A DNA stretch of 64,000 bases. Source: Acidobacteriota bacterium. GTDB lineage: Bacteria > Acidobacteriota > Thermoanaerobaculia > Multivoradales > J023. Every line of letters begins with the position of its first letter. Positions within the stretch are counted from its first letter, which is position 1. Both the position numbers and the translations under genes were made by a program. The notes below the pieces were generated by a model. It did not search any database and was not told where the DNA came from. It worked only from the letters and a program-made list of their open reading frames with translations. The stretch is from assembly GCA_029263395.1 (NCBI GenBank), contig JAJCXO010000004.1, forward strand, positions 17,016 through 81,015, given 5' to 3'. Shown here piece after piece: positions 53,490 to 62,232 of this stretch.

Positions 53490-54989
53490 TCAGAGATCGC
53501 AGAGACGATCGTGGAGATGAGCTGACTCTTCGCCCTCTGAGTGGGCGCGATAGGCGTCTGCGACACTGGCCCGGAAGCGCGACGCGAATCCGTCGCAATA
53601 GTTGGCGTGGAACTTTCCGCGTTGTCCCAGGGCAAGAATCGCACAGCCGCCGCCACAGTGGAGCGCATAGCGGCATTGGCGGCAGACCGGGTTCGAGGCC
53701 ACCGAGCGACTCCGCCACTCTTGGTTGACTTCGTACTTGAACTCAACTTTTCCATCTTCAGCGACATGAGCGATCCGGATTCTGGCATCGCCGGTTCGTT
53801 CCCAACAAGCATAGATATCTCCGAAGGGATCGAAGATGAACATCTGGTCGTGGGCGCCACAAAAACTAGGCCGTAGCTGAGGGCTCGGATCTTCGCCATC
53901 GAATATTTTGCGTGCCCGGACGCGTATCGTCTCGTCAGGTCGGCCGATGATCCAAGTATCAGGGTGTTCTTCCCGGAGATCGGTTAGGGCCTGATCGAGT
54001 TGCCAGGAGTTGAAGGTGGTTTTCCGATCGGTTTGCTCGTTCACAGCGTTGATTGGGGCCGTATAGACGCTGAATTCTGGCTGTTCGTGCCAACCACGAT
54101 CGATGATCTCTTGGGTGAGGGCGGGTAGCTCGTTGATGTTGTTGCGATCGATGTTCAGCCGGATGTTCACCAGTACGCCGCGGTCGAGGGCAAGATCAAT
54201 ATTGCGGGCGATACGTTCAAAGGTGGGGCCGTTGTCGGCGTAGACGCGGCGCCGATCATGTTCGGCAGGCGGGCCATCGAGAGTGATCTGAAGCCGAGCC
54301 AACGCTCCAGGCCCCAACAGATCACTGTAAGCGTGTAAATCGGTTGCGTTGGACACGGCCCAGAAGTCAGCACGTCCTAAATCGTTGGCCCGACGCAAGA
54401 TGTACTCGACGATTTCGCGGTTTGCCGACAGCAAAGGCTCGCCTCCGAAGAGGCCGATAGAGCGAGTCCGTTGGGTGTCCGGATCAAGTCCCTGCTGTGC
54501 TTCGAGGTTGGCCATCCCGATCAGAATACGATCAACCATTGCTGGTTTCATTGTCGCCAAGAGGTGCTTGAAGCTCGAGTCAGTACGCATGTGGTCCTGA
54601 AAACAATACGAGCACCTGAGGTTGCAGTTGTAGGTCGGCATGAGAATGTAGCTCGGCTGGCGCTTCGATTGACGCTCATGGAGCTTGACCGCAAAACCGG
54701 CAAAAAATTCAGCTTCGCGTTCAGGACTTGCGGTCGTGAGGTAGCCGCGCTGTTTCAGGATGTCGATCACGTCCGAAGGAGGAGCCTCAGAGTCGTGTGG
54801 AGCTTCCGGATCGGGTGTCCAGTCACCGTAGAGGGGCTTGGGCGGTCGTCGCGACTCGTGCGATCGGAGATAGGCAGCGACCCTGCGGGAGACCTTGTCG
54901 TAAGCTCCTGTGTATCCGTGGACCAATAACATCTCACGGGGATTGTCTGGAAGGTCGACGTAAATAGTGTAGCTGCTCGTACGAAGCAT
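53490..54989 (-). CDS. Radical SAM/SPASM peptide maturase
   Basis: The 499-residue protein has an N-terminal region of about 115 residues resembling those of peptide-maturase radical SAM enzymes, then the 4Fe-4S motif CNLRCSYC (Cys122, Cys126, Cys129) and GGEP at 182-185. The C-terminal SPASM domain supplies Cys377, 395, 436, 439, 445, 449 and 465, enough for two auxiliary clusters. Such enzymes install thioether or carbon-carbon crosslinks in ribosomal peptides. Its likely substrate is the 72-residue peptide 3.4 kb away. Start ATG 54989 has a GGGAGGAG site. A TATAAT box lies about 40 bases upstream (55029-55034). Confidence 0.92.
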   Translation of the reverse strand: MLRTSSYTIYVDLPDNPREMLLVHGYTGAYDKVSRRVAAYLRSHESRRPPKPLYGDWTPDPEAPHDSEAPPSDVIDILKQRGYLTTASPEREAEFFAGFAVKLHERQSKRQPSYILMPTYNCNLRCSYCFQDHMRTDSSFKHLLATMKPAMVDRILIGMANLEAQQGLDPDTQRTRSIGLFGGEPLLSANREIVEYILRRANDLGRADFWAVSNATDLHAYSDLLGPGALARLQITLDGPPAEHDRRRVYADNGPTFERIARNIDLALDRGVLVNIRLNIDRNNINELPALTQEIIDRGWHEQPEFSVYTAPINAVNEQTDRKTTFNSWQLDQALTDLREEHPDTWIIGRPDETIRVRARKIFDGEDPSPQLRPSFCGAHDQMFIFDPFGDIYACWERTGDARIRIAHVAEDGKVEFKYEVNQEWRSRSVASNPVCRQCRYALHCGGGCAILALGQRGKFHANYCDGFASRFRASVADAYRAHSEGEESAHLHDRLCDL

Positions 54990-55315
54990 GGCTCCTCCCT
55001 CTCTTGGATAATTAATTACAATAAGCAGATTATATCGTAGCTCGGGATCGTGGGCCTTTGACTCGCTTCTTCTGGTAGAAGCTGAGTTTTGCTCAGTGAC
55101 TAGATAGGGGCTGGTTAGAAGCTGGGCTGGTTGGGTACCACGTTACTCGGCGTGAGTCGCTATTGCCCCGATGTTGCCAGTGAAACGTCCATTGAGCCCA
55201 AACAAGAGCCAAAGCTGGTCGGCACATTATGTGCAGAGAGTTAGCGATAGCAGTCCCGCGCTGGAGGAGCGGGTGGAAAGATTGTTCGACTCGGCGTCAT
55301 CAGGAGTACCCCAAC
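54990..55315. promoter_or_regulatory. Divergent control region, maturase versus exporter
   Basis: This 326-bp region lies between the maturase (reverse) and the exporter operon (forward). It contains a reverse-strand TATAAT at 55029-55034, a small dyad CTGAG-N5-CTCAG near 55083-55096, a weak reverse GG-N10-GC element at 55064-55079 plus 100 (55164-55179), and the good forward sigma-54 element at 55220-55235. An activator bound in the middle could serve both directions. Confidence 0.5.
55220..55235 (+). promoter_or_regulatory. Sigma-54 promoter for the ABC-2 exporter operon
   Basis: CGGCACATTATGTGCA matches 10 of 12 informative positions of TGGCACR-N4-TTGCW, with GGCAC intact and GG-N10-GC spacing. 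The start site would be near 55246, about 70 bases before ATG 55316. Confidence 0.68.
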
Positions 55316-56908
55316 ATGTTGCGCGCGGTCATCAAGAAAGAGATTCTGAATCATCTGGTGAGCTTTCGCTTCCAGATCAGCAGCATCGTCATGTTAGTAC
55401 TCGCAGTTCTCGCTGCGATTGTTGGTTCGCAGGACTACAGGCTACGGCAGGCAAGGTATCTCGAGCATCTCACCGCCCATCAGCAGGAGATGGGTCGGAC
55501 CCATGTCTATTCGAACCTCCATCCATCGGTGTTCAAGGCACCAGAACCCTTGAGTGTCTTGGATCGCGGATTCGACGCCCGTTTGGGCAATCAGGTTTCG
55601 CTCGATGTGTTTACTTTTCCTCGACCTACGGTCAGTGGCAGCCATGGCGAGGATTGGATCTCAGTCGGCGACTTCGATCTGACGACCATTGTTCGTGTTG
55701 TTCTGGGGCTTCTCGCCCTGCTGTTGACCTTCGATACCGTGAGCGGGGAACGCGAGCGCAGTACCCTGCGGTTGATCTTCTCGCACAGTGTTGCGCGTTG
55801 GGCTGTGATTGCAGGCAAGTTTCTCGGTGCGTTCTTGGCGTTGTCGATACCCCTCTTGGCTAGTTTTGGCGTGAGTCTCTTGATACTTCGAGAGTTCGGG
55901 GATGTCGAGCTAGATAGTGGACGATGGCTGCGGGTCATCGGACTTCTTGGTGCCTATGTCGGATATCTAGCGGTCATGTTGTTGGTGGGGATACACCTTT
56001 CATTGCTGTCGCGTTCGAGCTCCTCATCTTTGGTTTACTCGCTGGTGAGCTGGCTAGCTATCGTATTCCTGATTCCTCAGTCTGCGGTTGCTGTAGCTAC
56101 CGCGGTTCATGGAGGTGGGGCGCTGCGAAGCCACCGTCTGGTCTTAGACGAAACTACTCGAGAGCGTGACCGAAAGTTTGGCGAGCTTTCTTCCGAGTTT
56201 TTGAAGGAACACGATCCTCCGTTTCAGGCTCCTGTGGCCGATCAGACCGCACGGCGTGGCAATTTACTCCGTTTGGGCTCGCCTAGCCTGTACGACGGAA
56301 GAGTTGAGTATTTCGCTCGGGAAGTTGAAGTTGGGATCGACTTTTCCACGAGGATGGAGCAGATCCACCTTCGGGGTGATGAAAAGCTACGACAGGCTGA
56401 GACCCTCGCCAGAATCTTGGCGTCACCATCGCCTGCGTTCTTGCTAGATAGGATTTCAGAGTCTTTCGCGGGCACGTCTTACGACGATCATGACCGATTC
56501 CTCGCAGCTTCAAGGCAGTATCGGGAGGTCTTCATCGAATATCTCGAGACTAAGAATGCCTTCAGGTCGTGGCGGTGGTTTACGGACGACAGCCCGAACG
56601 CACCTCAGCCTTGGACAACACTATTCGGAGTCCAACCTGAGCAGATCGCTGCAGAAGACATCCAAAGTTTCATCGACAAGTTCCAGAGCGAGGAGGCGCA
56701 GGACCGTATCGGAGAGCTGAAACTGCAGTTTGCGTCGGACCCTGAGCGGCGTCTGGATCTGAGTGATCTGCCGGCTATCAAACTTTCCGGCGTTAGCCCG
56801 ATGCAGTCAGCAAGACGAGTGGCAATAGAGCTTGGCGTCTTGTTTCTCCTCGGTCCATTGTTGGCTACTAGTGCTTTCTACCGCTTTGCGAAGTACCCGG
56901 TAAGGTAG
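55316..56908 (+). CDS. ABC-2 type permease, first subunit
   Basis: I start this gene at ATG 55316, ten bases after CAGGAG, giving 530 residues. A first membrane helix (about 16-40) is followed by a periplasmic part, a membrane cluster (about 120-270), a large hydrophilic region of about 220 residues and one last helix near the C-terminus. This fits the ABC-2 permeases with a DUF3526-like arrangement. It heads an operon with a second permease (7 bases later) and an ATPase. Its likely role is export of the modified peptide or self-protection. Cargo assignment is by context only. Confidence 0.85.
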   Translation: MLRAVIKKEILNHLVSFRFQISSIVMLVLAVLAAIVGSQDYRLRQARYLEHLTAHQQEMGRTHVYSNLHPSVFKAPEPLSVLDRGFDARLGNQVSLDVFTFPRPTVSGSHGEDWISVGDFDLTTIVRVVLGLLALLLTFDTVSGERERSTLRLIFSHSVARWAVIAGKFLGAFLALSIPLLASFGVSLLILREFGDVELDSGRWLRVIGLLGAYVGYLAVMLLVGIHLSLLSRSSSSSLVYSLVSWLAIVFLIPQSAVAVATAVHGGGALRSHRLVLDETTRERDRKFGELSSEFLKEHDPPFQAPVADQTARRGNLLRLGSPSLYDGRVEYFAREVEVGIDFSTRMEQIHLRGDEKLRQAETLARILASPSPAFLLDRISESFAGTSYDDHDRFLAASRQYREVFIEYLETKNAFRSWRWFTDDSPNAPQPWTTLFGVQPEQIAAEDIQSFIDKFQSEEAQDRIGELKLQFASDPERRLDLSDLPAIKLSGVSPMQSARRVAIELGVLFLLGPLLATSAFYRFAKYPVR

Positions 56909-56915
56909 AGCAGCA

Positions 56916-58424
56916 ATGGAGAGAGTCACCGAACCGCAAACTGCGATCTTGCGATCGTCGTCGGGCGACGAGCAGCAGGCGCTCGAGATGTCTTCTCGGC
57001 AGCCTCGAGTTGACATGCCGCCCACGATGAGAACCTTGCTCGAGATTTTTCGCCGCGAGCTCGAGATCGCCAAGGAAGGCTTCCGTTTTCGGCTGGTCAC
57101 TTTGTTGATCTTGGTCTTGATGGTGGTTTCAGCCTTGATCAGCTCAGCGCAGTATCATGCTGAGGTGGCTAGTTTTGAGGATGCGTTGGCTAGCTACGCT
57201 GCCGAGCTAGAGGGCAGTACTGTCGCGGATATGGCGGCATCTATCGGTCACCCTGCCATTAAGCCACCCTGGAAACTAGGATTCCTGGTGGAAGGTGAGC
57301 AACTCCGCGAACCCAACGTGTATCGTCAATCACTCAGTCCCTGGGCCGAGCCTGAGCTAGGGCGGCTCCAAGCAGAGAATCCACGGCTCTACGCCGCCGA
57401 ACCTCTCGATTGGCTGTTCGTCATTCGTGTCGTACTGTCGCTGGCTGCCTTTATCCTTGGCTACGATGCTTTTTGTGGTGAGCGACAGCTCGCGATGTTG
57501 AAGATGAGCTTGACCTATCCCATCGCCCGCTGGCATCTCGTAGTCGCCAAAGTTGCCGCTGGCTGGGTCTGCCTGGCTGTGCCGTTCCTGGTTGGCTCGC
57601 TCTTGAGCCTTCTGCTGCTGAGCTTCTATCAGGGGTTGCAGTTTGATTCTGGAGATTGGTTCAAGATAGCCGCAGTGATGAGTTTGGGGCTGTGGGCTGC
57701 TTTTATTTTCTCGCTGGTTGCACTGTTGGTTTCTGTCGCCAGTCGGGAAGCCGCACGCAGTCTTGCTGTATTGGTCTTTATCTGGCTAGCGGCCGTGGTG
57801 ATCATCCCTGCTGCCGGTAGTCTGGTGGTTGCGTTGGTACGGCCGTTGCCGACCCAGTTGGAAACCGAACAGAGATCGTTGGATATTCGTCAGGCTGTCG
57901 AGCACGCCGGCCCAGGACACTGGCGCCCCAAAGAGCTGGCACAACAAGATGATTTCGCGCAAGAGAGGAAAGCGGCGGAGAAGCAGAACGAACGGTTCGA
58001 GAAGCAAGAGCAATTGCGGCGTGAGGTAGCGAGCCGAAGGTTCGAACGGCTACATTGGACTAGAACCCTTGGCGCTCTACTGCCGATGGTGCTCATTCAG
58101 GATCTCGCAGAGCGGCTAGTGAATTCGGGCCCCTATAGAAGCCAGAGCTTCCTCGAACAGGGGTGGCGGTTTCGCGACATCCTTGCTGAGTATACGCTTG
58201 AACTCGATATGTCTGATGCGACGAGCCCCCACGTTCATTTCGTCAAAGACTTTTTGTCGACCGAACCGCTAGATGCAGCTGAAGTCCCGAGATTCGAGTT
58301 CGACGAACCCAGCCGCCGAGAGCTCCTCGAGCGATCGATCTCGCGGCTGCTCGCGCTGAGTTCGATGATGGTACTGCTGTTGATCGCGGTTTTAGTGCTG
58401 TTCAATCGCAAGGACCTACAATGA
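56916..58424 (+). CDS. ABC-2 type permease, second subunit
   Basis: The 502-residue protein has the same plan as its upstream neighbour: a cytosolic N-terminus (here about 55 residues), one helix, a periplasmic segment, a central membrane cluster (about 165-315), a large hydrophilic domain with a charged coiled coil (about 330-380), and a last helix (about 475-495). The shared motif GERQLAMLK/GERERSTLR before the second helix shows the two are paralogues and probably form a heterodimer. ATG 56916 follows GTAGAG weakly. The gene ends 16 bases before the ATPase start. Confidence 0.85.
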   Translation: MERVTEPQTAILRSSSGDEQQALEMSSRQPRVDMPPTMRTLLEIFRRELEIAKEGFRFRLVTLLILVLMVVSALISSAQYHAEVASFEDALASYAAELEGSTVADMAASIGHPAIKPPWKLGFLVEGEQLREPNVYRQSLSPWAEPELGRLQAENPRLYAAEPLDWLFVIRVVLSLAAFILGYDAFCGERQLAMLKMSLTYPIARWHLVVAKVAAGWVCLAVPFLVGSLLSLLLLSFYQGLQFDSGDWFKIAAVMSLGLWAAFIFSLVALLVSVASREAARSLAVLVFIWLAAVVIIPAAGSLVVALVRPLPTQLETEQRSLDIRQAVEHAGPGHWRPKELAQQDDFAQERKAAEKQNERFEKQEQLRREVASRRFERLHWTRTLGALLPMVLIQDLAERLVNSGPYRSQSFLEQGWRFRDILAEYTLELDMSDATSPHVHFVKDFLSTEPLDAAEVPRFEFDEPSRRELLERSISRLLALSSMMVLLLIAVLVLFNRKDLQ

Positions 58425-58440
58425 ATCGGAGGGCGCAACA

Positions 58441-59181
58441 GTGATTGAAGCGATTGGTTTGAGCAAACGATACTCAGATGGCAGCCTGGCGCTAGATGCC
58501 TTGGATCTCGAAGTCCGAGCTGGAGAAATCTACTGCCTGCTCGGGGCCAATGGTGCCGGCAAGACAACAACGCTGAATCTATTCATGAACTTCACTCGGC
58601 CGACCGCGGGCAAGGCCCTCATCAACGGAATCGATGTGCTTCTCGATCCACGAGCGGCGAAACGGCATGTCGCTTTCTTAATGGAAAGTGTCGCTTTGTA
58701 CAGTGGCCTGACGGCCTTTCAGAATCTCGATTTTTTCGCTCGCTTGGGTGGCCGTTTTGATCAATCGAAGGATGACTACGCGATGGCGATGCGACAGGTA
58801 GGTTTGCCCGAACGCAGTTTTGATTTGCGCGTTCGAAAATTCAGTAAGGGCATGCGCCAGAAGCTGGGCATTGCGATGGCGATGATCAAGGAGGCGCCAG
58901 CGTTGTTACTGGACGAGCCTCTGTCGAGCCTAGATCCTCAAGCTGCGGCTGAATTGGTCGAGACCCTGCTGATGCTGCGGGACGAAGGGCGAGCCATTTT
59001 GCTGACGACGCACGATCTTTTCCATGCGAAGCAACTCGCAGACACGGTAGGTATTCTCAAAGAAGGACGCAAAGTTCTGACCCGCAGCCGTGAGGAACTG
59101 CGTGCCGAGCGTCTCGAGACGCTCTACCTTGACTATATGCGAGGTCGGGGCGGCTGGGGCGGGACAGCGGCTAGCCTTTGA
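58441..59181 (+). CDS. ABC transporter ATP-binding subunit
   Basis: The 246-residue ATPase energises the two preceding permeases. Walker A GANGAGKTT is at 35-43, the signature appears as FSKGM in KFSKGMRQKLGIAMAM, Walker B is ALLLDEPLSSLDP and the H-loop is LLTTHD. GTG 58441 is preceded by CGGAGGG. It closes the exporter operon. Its stop is one base from the stop of the convergent response regulator gene, so no terminator can separate them and the transcripts must overlap. Confidence 0.93.
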   Translation: MIEAIGLSKRYSDGSLALDALDLEVRAGEIYCLLGANGAGKTTTLNLFMNFTRPTAGKALINGIDVLLDPRAAKRHVAFLMESVALYSGLTAFQNLDFFARLGGRFDQSKDDYAMAMRQVGLPERSFDLRVRKFSKGMRQKLGIAMAMIKEAPALLLDEPLSSLDPQAAAELVETLLMLRDEGRAILLTTHDLFHAKQLADTVGILKEGRKVLTRSREELRAERLETLYLDYMRGRGGWGGTAASL

Positions 59182-59182
59182 A

Positions 59183-60595
59183 TCAGCCAGGGGCCGAGGC
59201 ATCCTGACCGATGTCGAGATCTCCCATTTGATACTGGCGCATCTTGTTGAAGAGGGTCTTGCGGCTCACCTCCAAGCTCTCTGCAGTTGCGGTACGGTTG
59301 CCCTTGTGCGCGGCAAGACGGGACAAGATCATGCGCTTTTCCAGGCGCTCAGTCGCCTCATTGACCGCGTTGGCGAGGGACATCTGGTCCAGATCAGAGG
59401 AGGGGCGCGCCGAGACGTCATTCGACTCACCAAGAACACGCCCTGGGAGGTCGCCAGCCTTGAGCACATCACCATCACAAAGAATCATGGCTCGGCACAG
59501 GGTGTTTTCCAACTCGCGGACGTTTCCAGGCCAAGCGTAGTCGATCAGAAGTTGACGAGCTTCCGGGACGATCCTCTCAACCGCGAGACCGAGCTCGCGG
59601 TTGATGCGGTCAAGAAAGTGATCCACTAGCAAAGGCAAGTCCTCACGGCGCTCGCGGAGTGCTGGAAGTCGAATCTGGATAACGTTCAAACGCCAATAGA
59701 GATCCTCGCGGAAGCGCGAAGTTGCCACTTCGGCTTCGAGATCTTTGTTGGTTGCGGCGACAACCCTGACGTCCACTCGACGTGGCGTGCGGGTGCCCAA
59801 ACGCATGATCTGCCGATCCTGCAGGGCTCGCAGCAGCTTGGGTTGTGCATCGAGTGTCAAGTCTCCGATCTCATCGAGAAAGAGGGTGCCTGTGTCCGCA
59901 AGCTCGAACTTACCTGGCCGACTGTCCCGTGCGTCGGTAAACGCTCCCCGTTCATGGCCGAAGAACTCAGACTCCACGAGAGTGTGCGGGATAGCACTGC
60001 AATTGACCGCAACAAAAGGTCGGTGGGCTCTTTTACTTTTGCGGTGAATGGCCCTTGCTACCAACTCTTTCCCGGTCCCGGATTCGCCTGAAACCAGCAC
60101 GGTCGCGTCTACTCGCGCAACCTTTGCCATGGTTCGGAAGACTTTCTGTATCTGCGGGCTGATACCGATGATTTCAGTGAAGCCATAACGAGTTTCGAGA
60201 TCGTTCCGTAACGCCTCGACTTCGGCACTCAGGCGACGCATCTCGAGTGCTCGATCAACCAGCATGATCAGCTCTTCATTGTCGAACGGCTTGGTCAAAT
60301 AATCATAGGCCCCGCAGCGCATCGCTTCGACAGCGGATCGAATCGTCGCATGAGCGGTCATCATGATCACGTCGACCCCCGATTGGGCTTCCTGTAATCG
60401 TCGCAGCGTCTCCAAGCCGTCGATTCCCGGCATTCTGAGGTCGATAAGAGCGAGATCAGGTTTGAACGCAGGGGCAGCTTCGAGAGCCTCTTCTCCGCAC
60501 GCCACCTCTAGAACTTCATGCTGATGATCGCTCAACATCAGCGCCAGAATGTGTCGAATTTTCTCTTCATCATCGACGATGAGTACTCTGGCCAT
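59183..60595 (-). CDS. NtrC-family sigma-54 response regulator
   Basis: The 470-residue regulator has a receiver (phospho-acceptor Asp52 in LALIDLRMP, Lys102), a sigma-54 AAA+ domain (about 140-370) with Walker A GESGTGKE at 170-177 and Walker B FLDEIGDL, and a Fis-type helix-turn-helix near the end (GNRTATAESLEVSRKTLFNK). The sigma-54 contact loop reads GAFTDA (217-222) rather than GAFTGA. It requires sigma-54 promoters, and three good candidates flank it in the peptide locus. The sensor kinase gene is 15 bp upstream in the same operon. Confidence 0.95.
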   Translation of the reverse strand: MARVLIVDDEEKIRHILALMLSDHQHEVLEVACGEEALEAAPAFKPDLALIDLRMPGIDGLETLRRLQEAQSGVDVIMMTAHATIRSAVEAMRCGAYDYLTKPFDNEELIMLVDRALEMRRLSAEVEALRNDLETRYGFTEIIGISPQIQKVFRTMAKVARVDATVLVSGESGTGKELVARAIHRKSKRAHRPFVAVNCSAIPHTLVESEFFGHERGAFTDARDSRPGKFELADTGTLFLDEIGDLTLDAQPKLLRALQDRQIMRLGTRTPRRVDVRVVAATNKDLEAEVATSRFREDLYWRLNVIQIRLPALRERREDLPLLVDHFLDRINRELGLAVERIVPEARQLLIDYAWPGNVRELENTLCRAMILCDGDVLKAGDLPGRVLGESNDVSARPSSDLDQMSLANAVNEATERLEKRMILSRLAAHKGNRTATAESLEVSRKTLFNKMRQYQMGDLDIGQDASAPG

Positions 60596-60610
60596 TATTC
60601 CCTCGCAGTT

Positions 60611-61906
60611 CTAGGCGTTCGCCGGACGGGTGGTGGCGCGCATGGGCAACTGAATCGATGCCGTCGCGCCTTGTCCGTCGATACTGGTGAGTTCGATCTC
60701 GCCTTGGTGTCGCTGAATGATGCCATGGCAGATCGCCAACCCGAGACCAGTACCGTCGCTCTTGGTTGTAAATAAAGGATCAAAAACGGAATTGAGCTTG
60801 TCTGGTGCGATGCCGGAACCGTTGTCCGAGATGTCGATAAGCGCTCTCGGCGACTCGGCGCCAGCGGCAGCAGCGAGTTCTGGCTTTGCGGTCACCACGA
60901 TCTCACCGCCATCCGGCATGGCTTGAAGAGCATTGAGGATTAGGTTGAGAAAAACCTGTTTGAGCTGTGCTGCGTCCGCGAGGCTGGGCAGAGACGCTGT
61001 TTGGATCTTGTCCTCGATGCGTACGTGCTGTTTACTGGCCTGCCCTGAGACCAGCCGAATCGTCTGCCGCAGTAGGTCGACGAGATCGACTTCAGCGAGT
61101 TGTAAATCGCCGACTTTGGTTAGACGAAGAAGGCCACTGATCGTATCGTCGATGCGATCAACTTCGTCAATCAACTCTTCGACAAGCGCTTTCTTGGCCT
61201 GGTCATCGAAGCTAGTGGACAGGTATTGCATCGTCGAACGGATCGCAGTCAAAGGATTTCGGACTTCATGGGCAACACCGGCAGCAAGTTGGCCCACTGC
61301 CGCCAAGCGATCAGCACGGTGCAGCCGATCGAGACGCCGACGCTGTTCACTGTATAGAGCAGCATTCTGAAACGCCAAGCTAGCCTGTATTGACAGCTGC
61401 AGCATCAGCTCAGCATCGCGACGACTAGGGCGCCAAGGTCTGTGGGTACCGAGAACCAGCATACCACCGAGGTAGTTGCGAGCCATGAGCGGTGCACACA
61501 ACCTTGCTTCGAGACGCCGCAGCGTCGTTTGCTCGACCTCGTCGAGGTAGTTGATCACGCCGTGGTCGCGATCTACAACCAAACAGGTCTCGTTGATGCG
61601 AAACCATCGTGCAAGTTTGCCTTGGGGATCGATAGCAAGATCCCCAAGGCTCTCGCGACTAATTCCGGAACAGAAGCTTGGGCAAAATTCCGAGTGGGTA
61701 GGGTCGAGTTGCAAAATGACCAGCAGGTCCGGATCGAAGAATTCTTGGATCCTGGTCGCGACACTGGCTTCGAGAGCTCCTAGATCGACGATCAAAGCCA
61801 GTGATCGGCGAAGGTCTTGAGCTGCGCGACGGCGCATCTTTACACGGCGCATTCGATCGAGCGCCTGTCGGGCATGAGCCGCGAGATCCATGATGGTCGA
61901 GATCAT
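60611..61906 (-). CDS. Cytosolic GAF-domain sensor histidine kinase
   Basis: From ATG 61906 the protein has 431 residues (TTG 61981 and ATG 61891 are alternatives). A GAF domain spans about 30-185. A short linker coiled coil leads to the HisKA domain with His213 in GVAHEVRNPLTAI, then an HATPase with LNLILNALQAM and the G-boxes ISDNGSGIAP and GTGLGLAI. No membrane segment is seen, so it should sense an internal signal. It is the cognate kinase of the downstream NtrC-type regulator. Confidence 0.92.
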   Translation of the reverse strand: MISTIMDLAAHARQALDRMRRVKMRRRAAQDLRRSLALIVDLGALEASVATRIQEFFDPDLLVILQLDPTHSEFCPSFCSGISRESLGDLAIDPQGKLARWFRINETCLVVDRDHGVINYLDEVEQTTLRRLEARLCAPLMARNYLGGMLVLGTHRPWRPSRRDAELMLQLSIQASLAFQNAALYSEQRRRLDRLHRADRLAAVGQLAAGVAHEVRNPLTAIRSTMQYLSTSFDDQAKKALVEELIDEVDRIDDTISGLLRLTKVGDLQLAEVDLVDLLRQTIRLVSGQASKQHVRIEDKIQTASLPSLADAAQLKQVFLNLILNALQAMPDGGEIVVTAKPELAAAAGAESPRALIDISDNGSGIAPDKLNSVFDPLFTTKSDGTGLGLAICHGIIQRHQGEIELTSIDGQGATASIQLPMRATTRPANA

Positions 61907-62232
61907 ACCCGTCTTGCCATAGCCAGCGCGACTACTCCAGGGAGCAGCCAAGCAGCCTGAACTCGGTACAATTTTGGGCAAATCAGTGTCCTCTTTCTAT
62001 ATTGGACACGATCTGAGCGTTTTTGTGTGAGATTCAGTACTTCGGGTATCAGCTGGCATTCATCGCCATTAACCCGGCACATGCCTTGAGGAGAGCTTCG
62101 ACCAGAGGGCCTACCGATGCGTGCCGTGCCTGACGACCGCAGCAACGTTGCGGCGTTTGGAGAGCGCTTCCGTGTCCGTTCCGCCGAATAAGAGAAAGGC
62201 CGAACAGGCCGTCGACCAGCGGGGTTGCTGTT
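61907..62232. other. Intergenic region upstream of the sensor kinase
   Basis: This 326-bp gap separates the kinase gene from the end of the c-di-GMP protein; both are on the reverse strand. It contains a dyad GTGTCC-N12-GGACAC at 61986-62009 and, overlapping it, a weak reverse GG-N10-GC element with an intact TTGC (61978-61991). A short GGCC-gaaca-GGCC hairpin just after the c-di-GMP gene with a T-rich tail is a poor terminator candidate. Confidence 0.45.
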
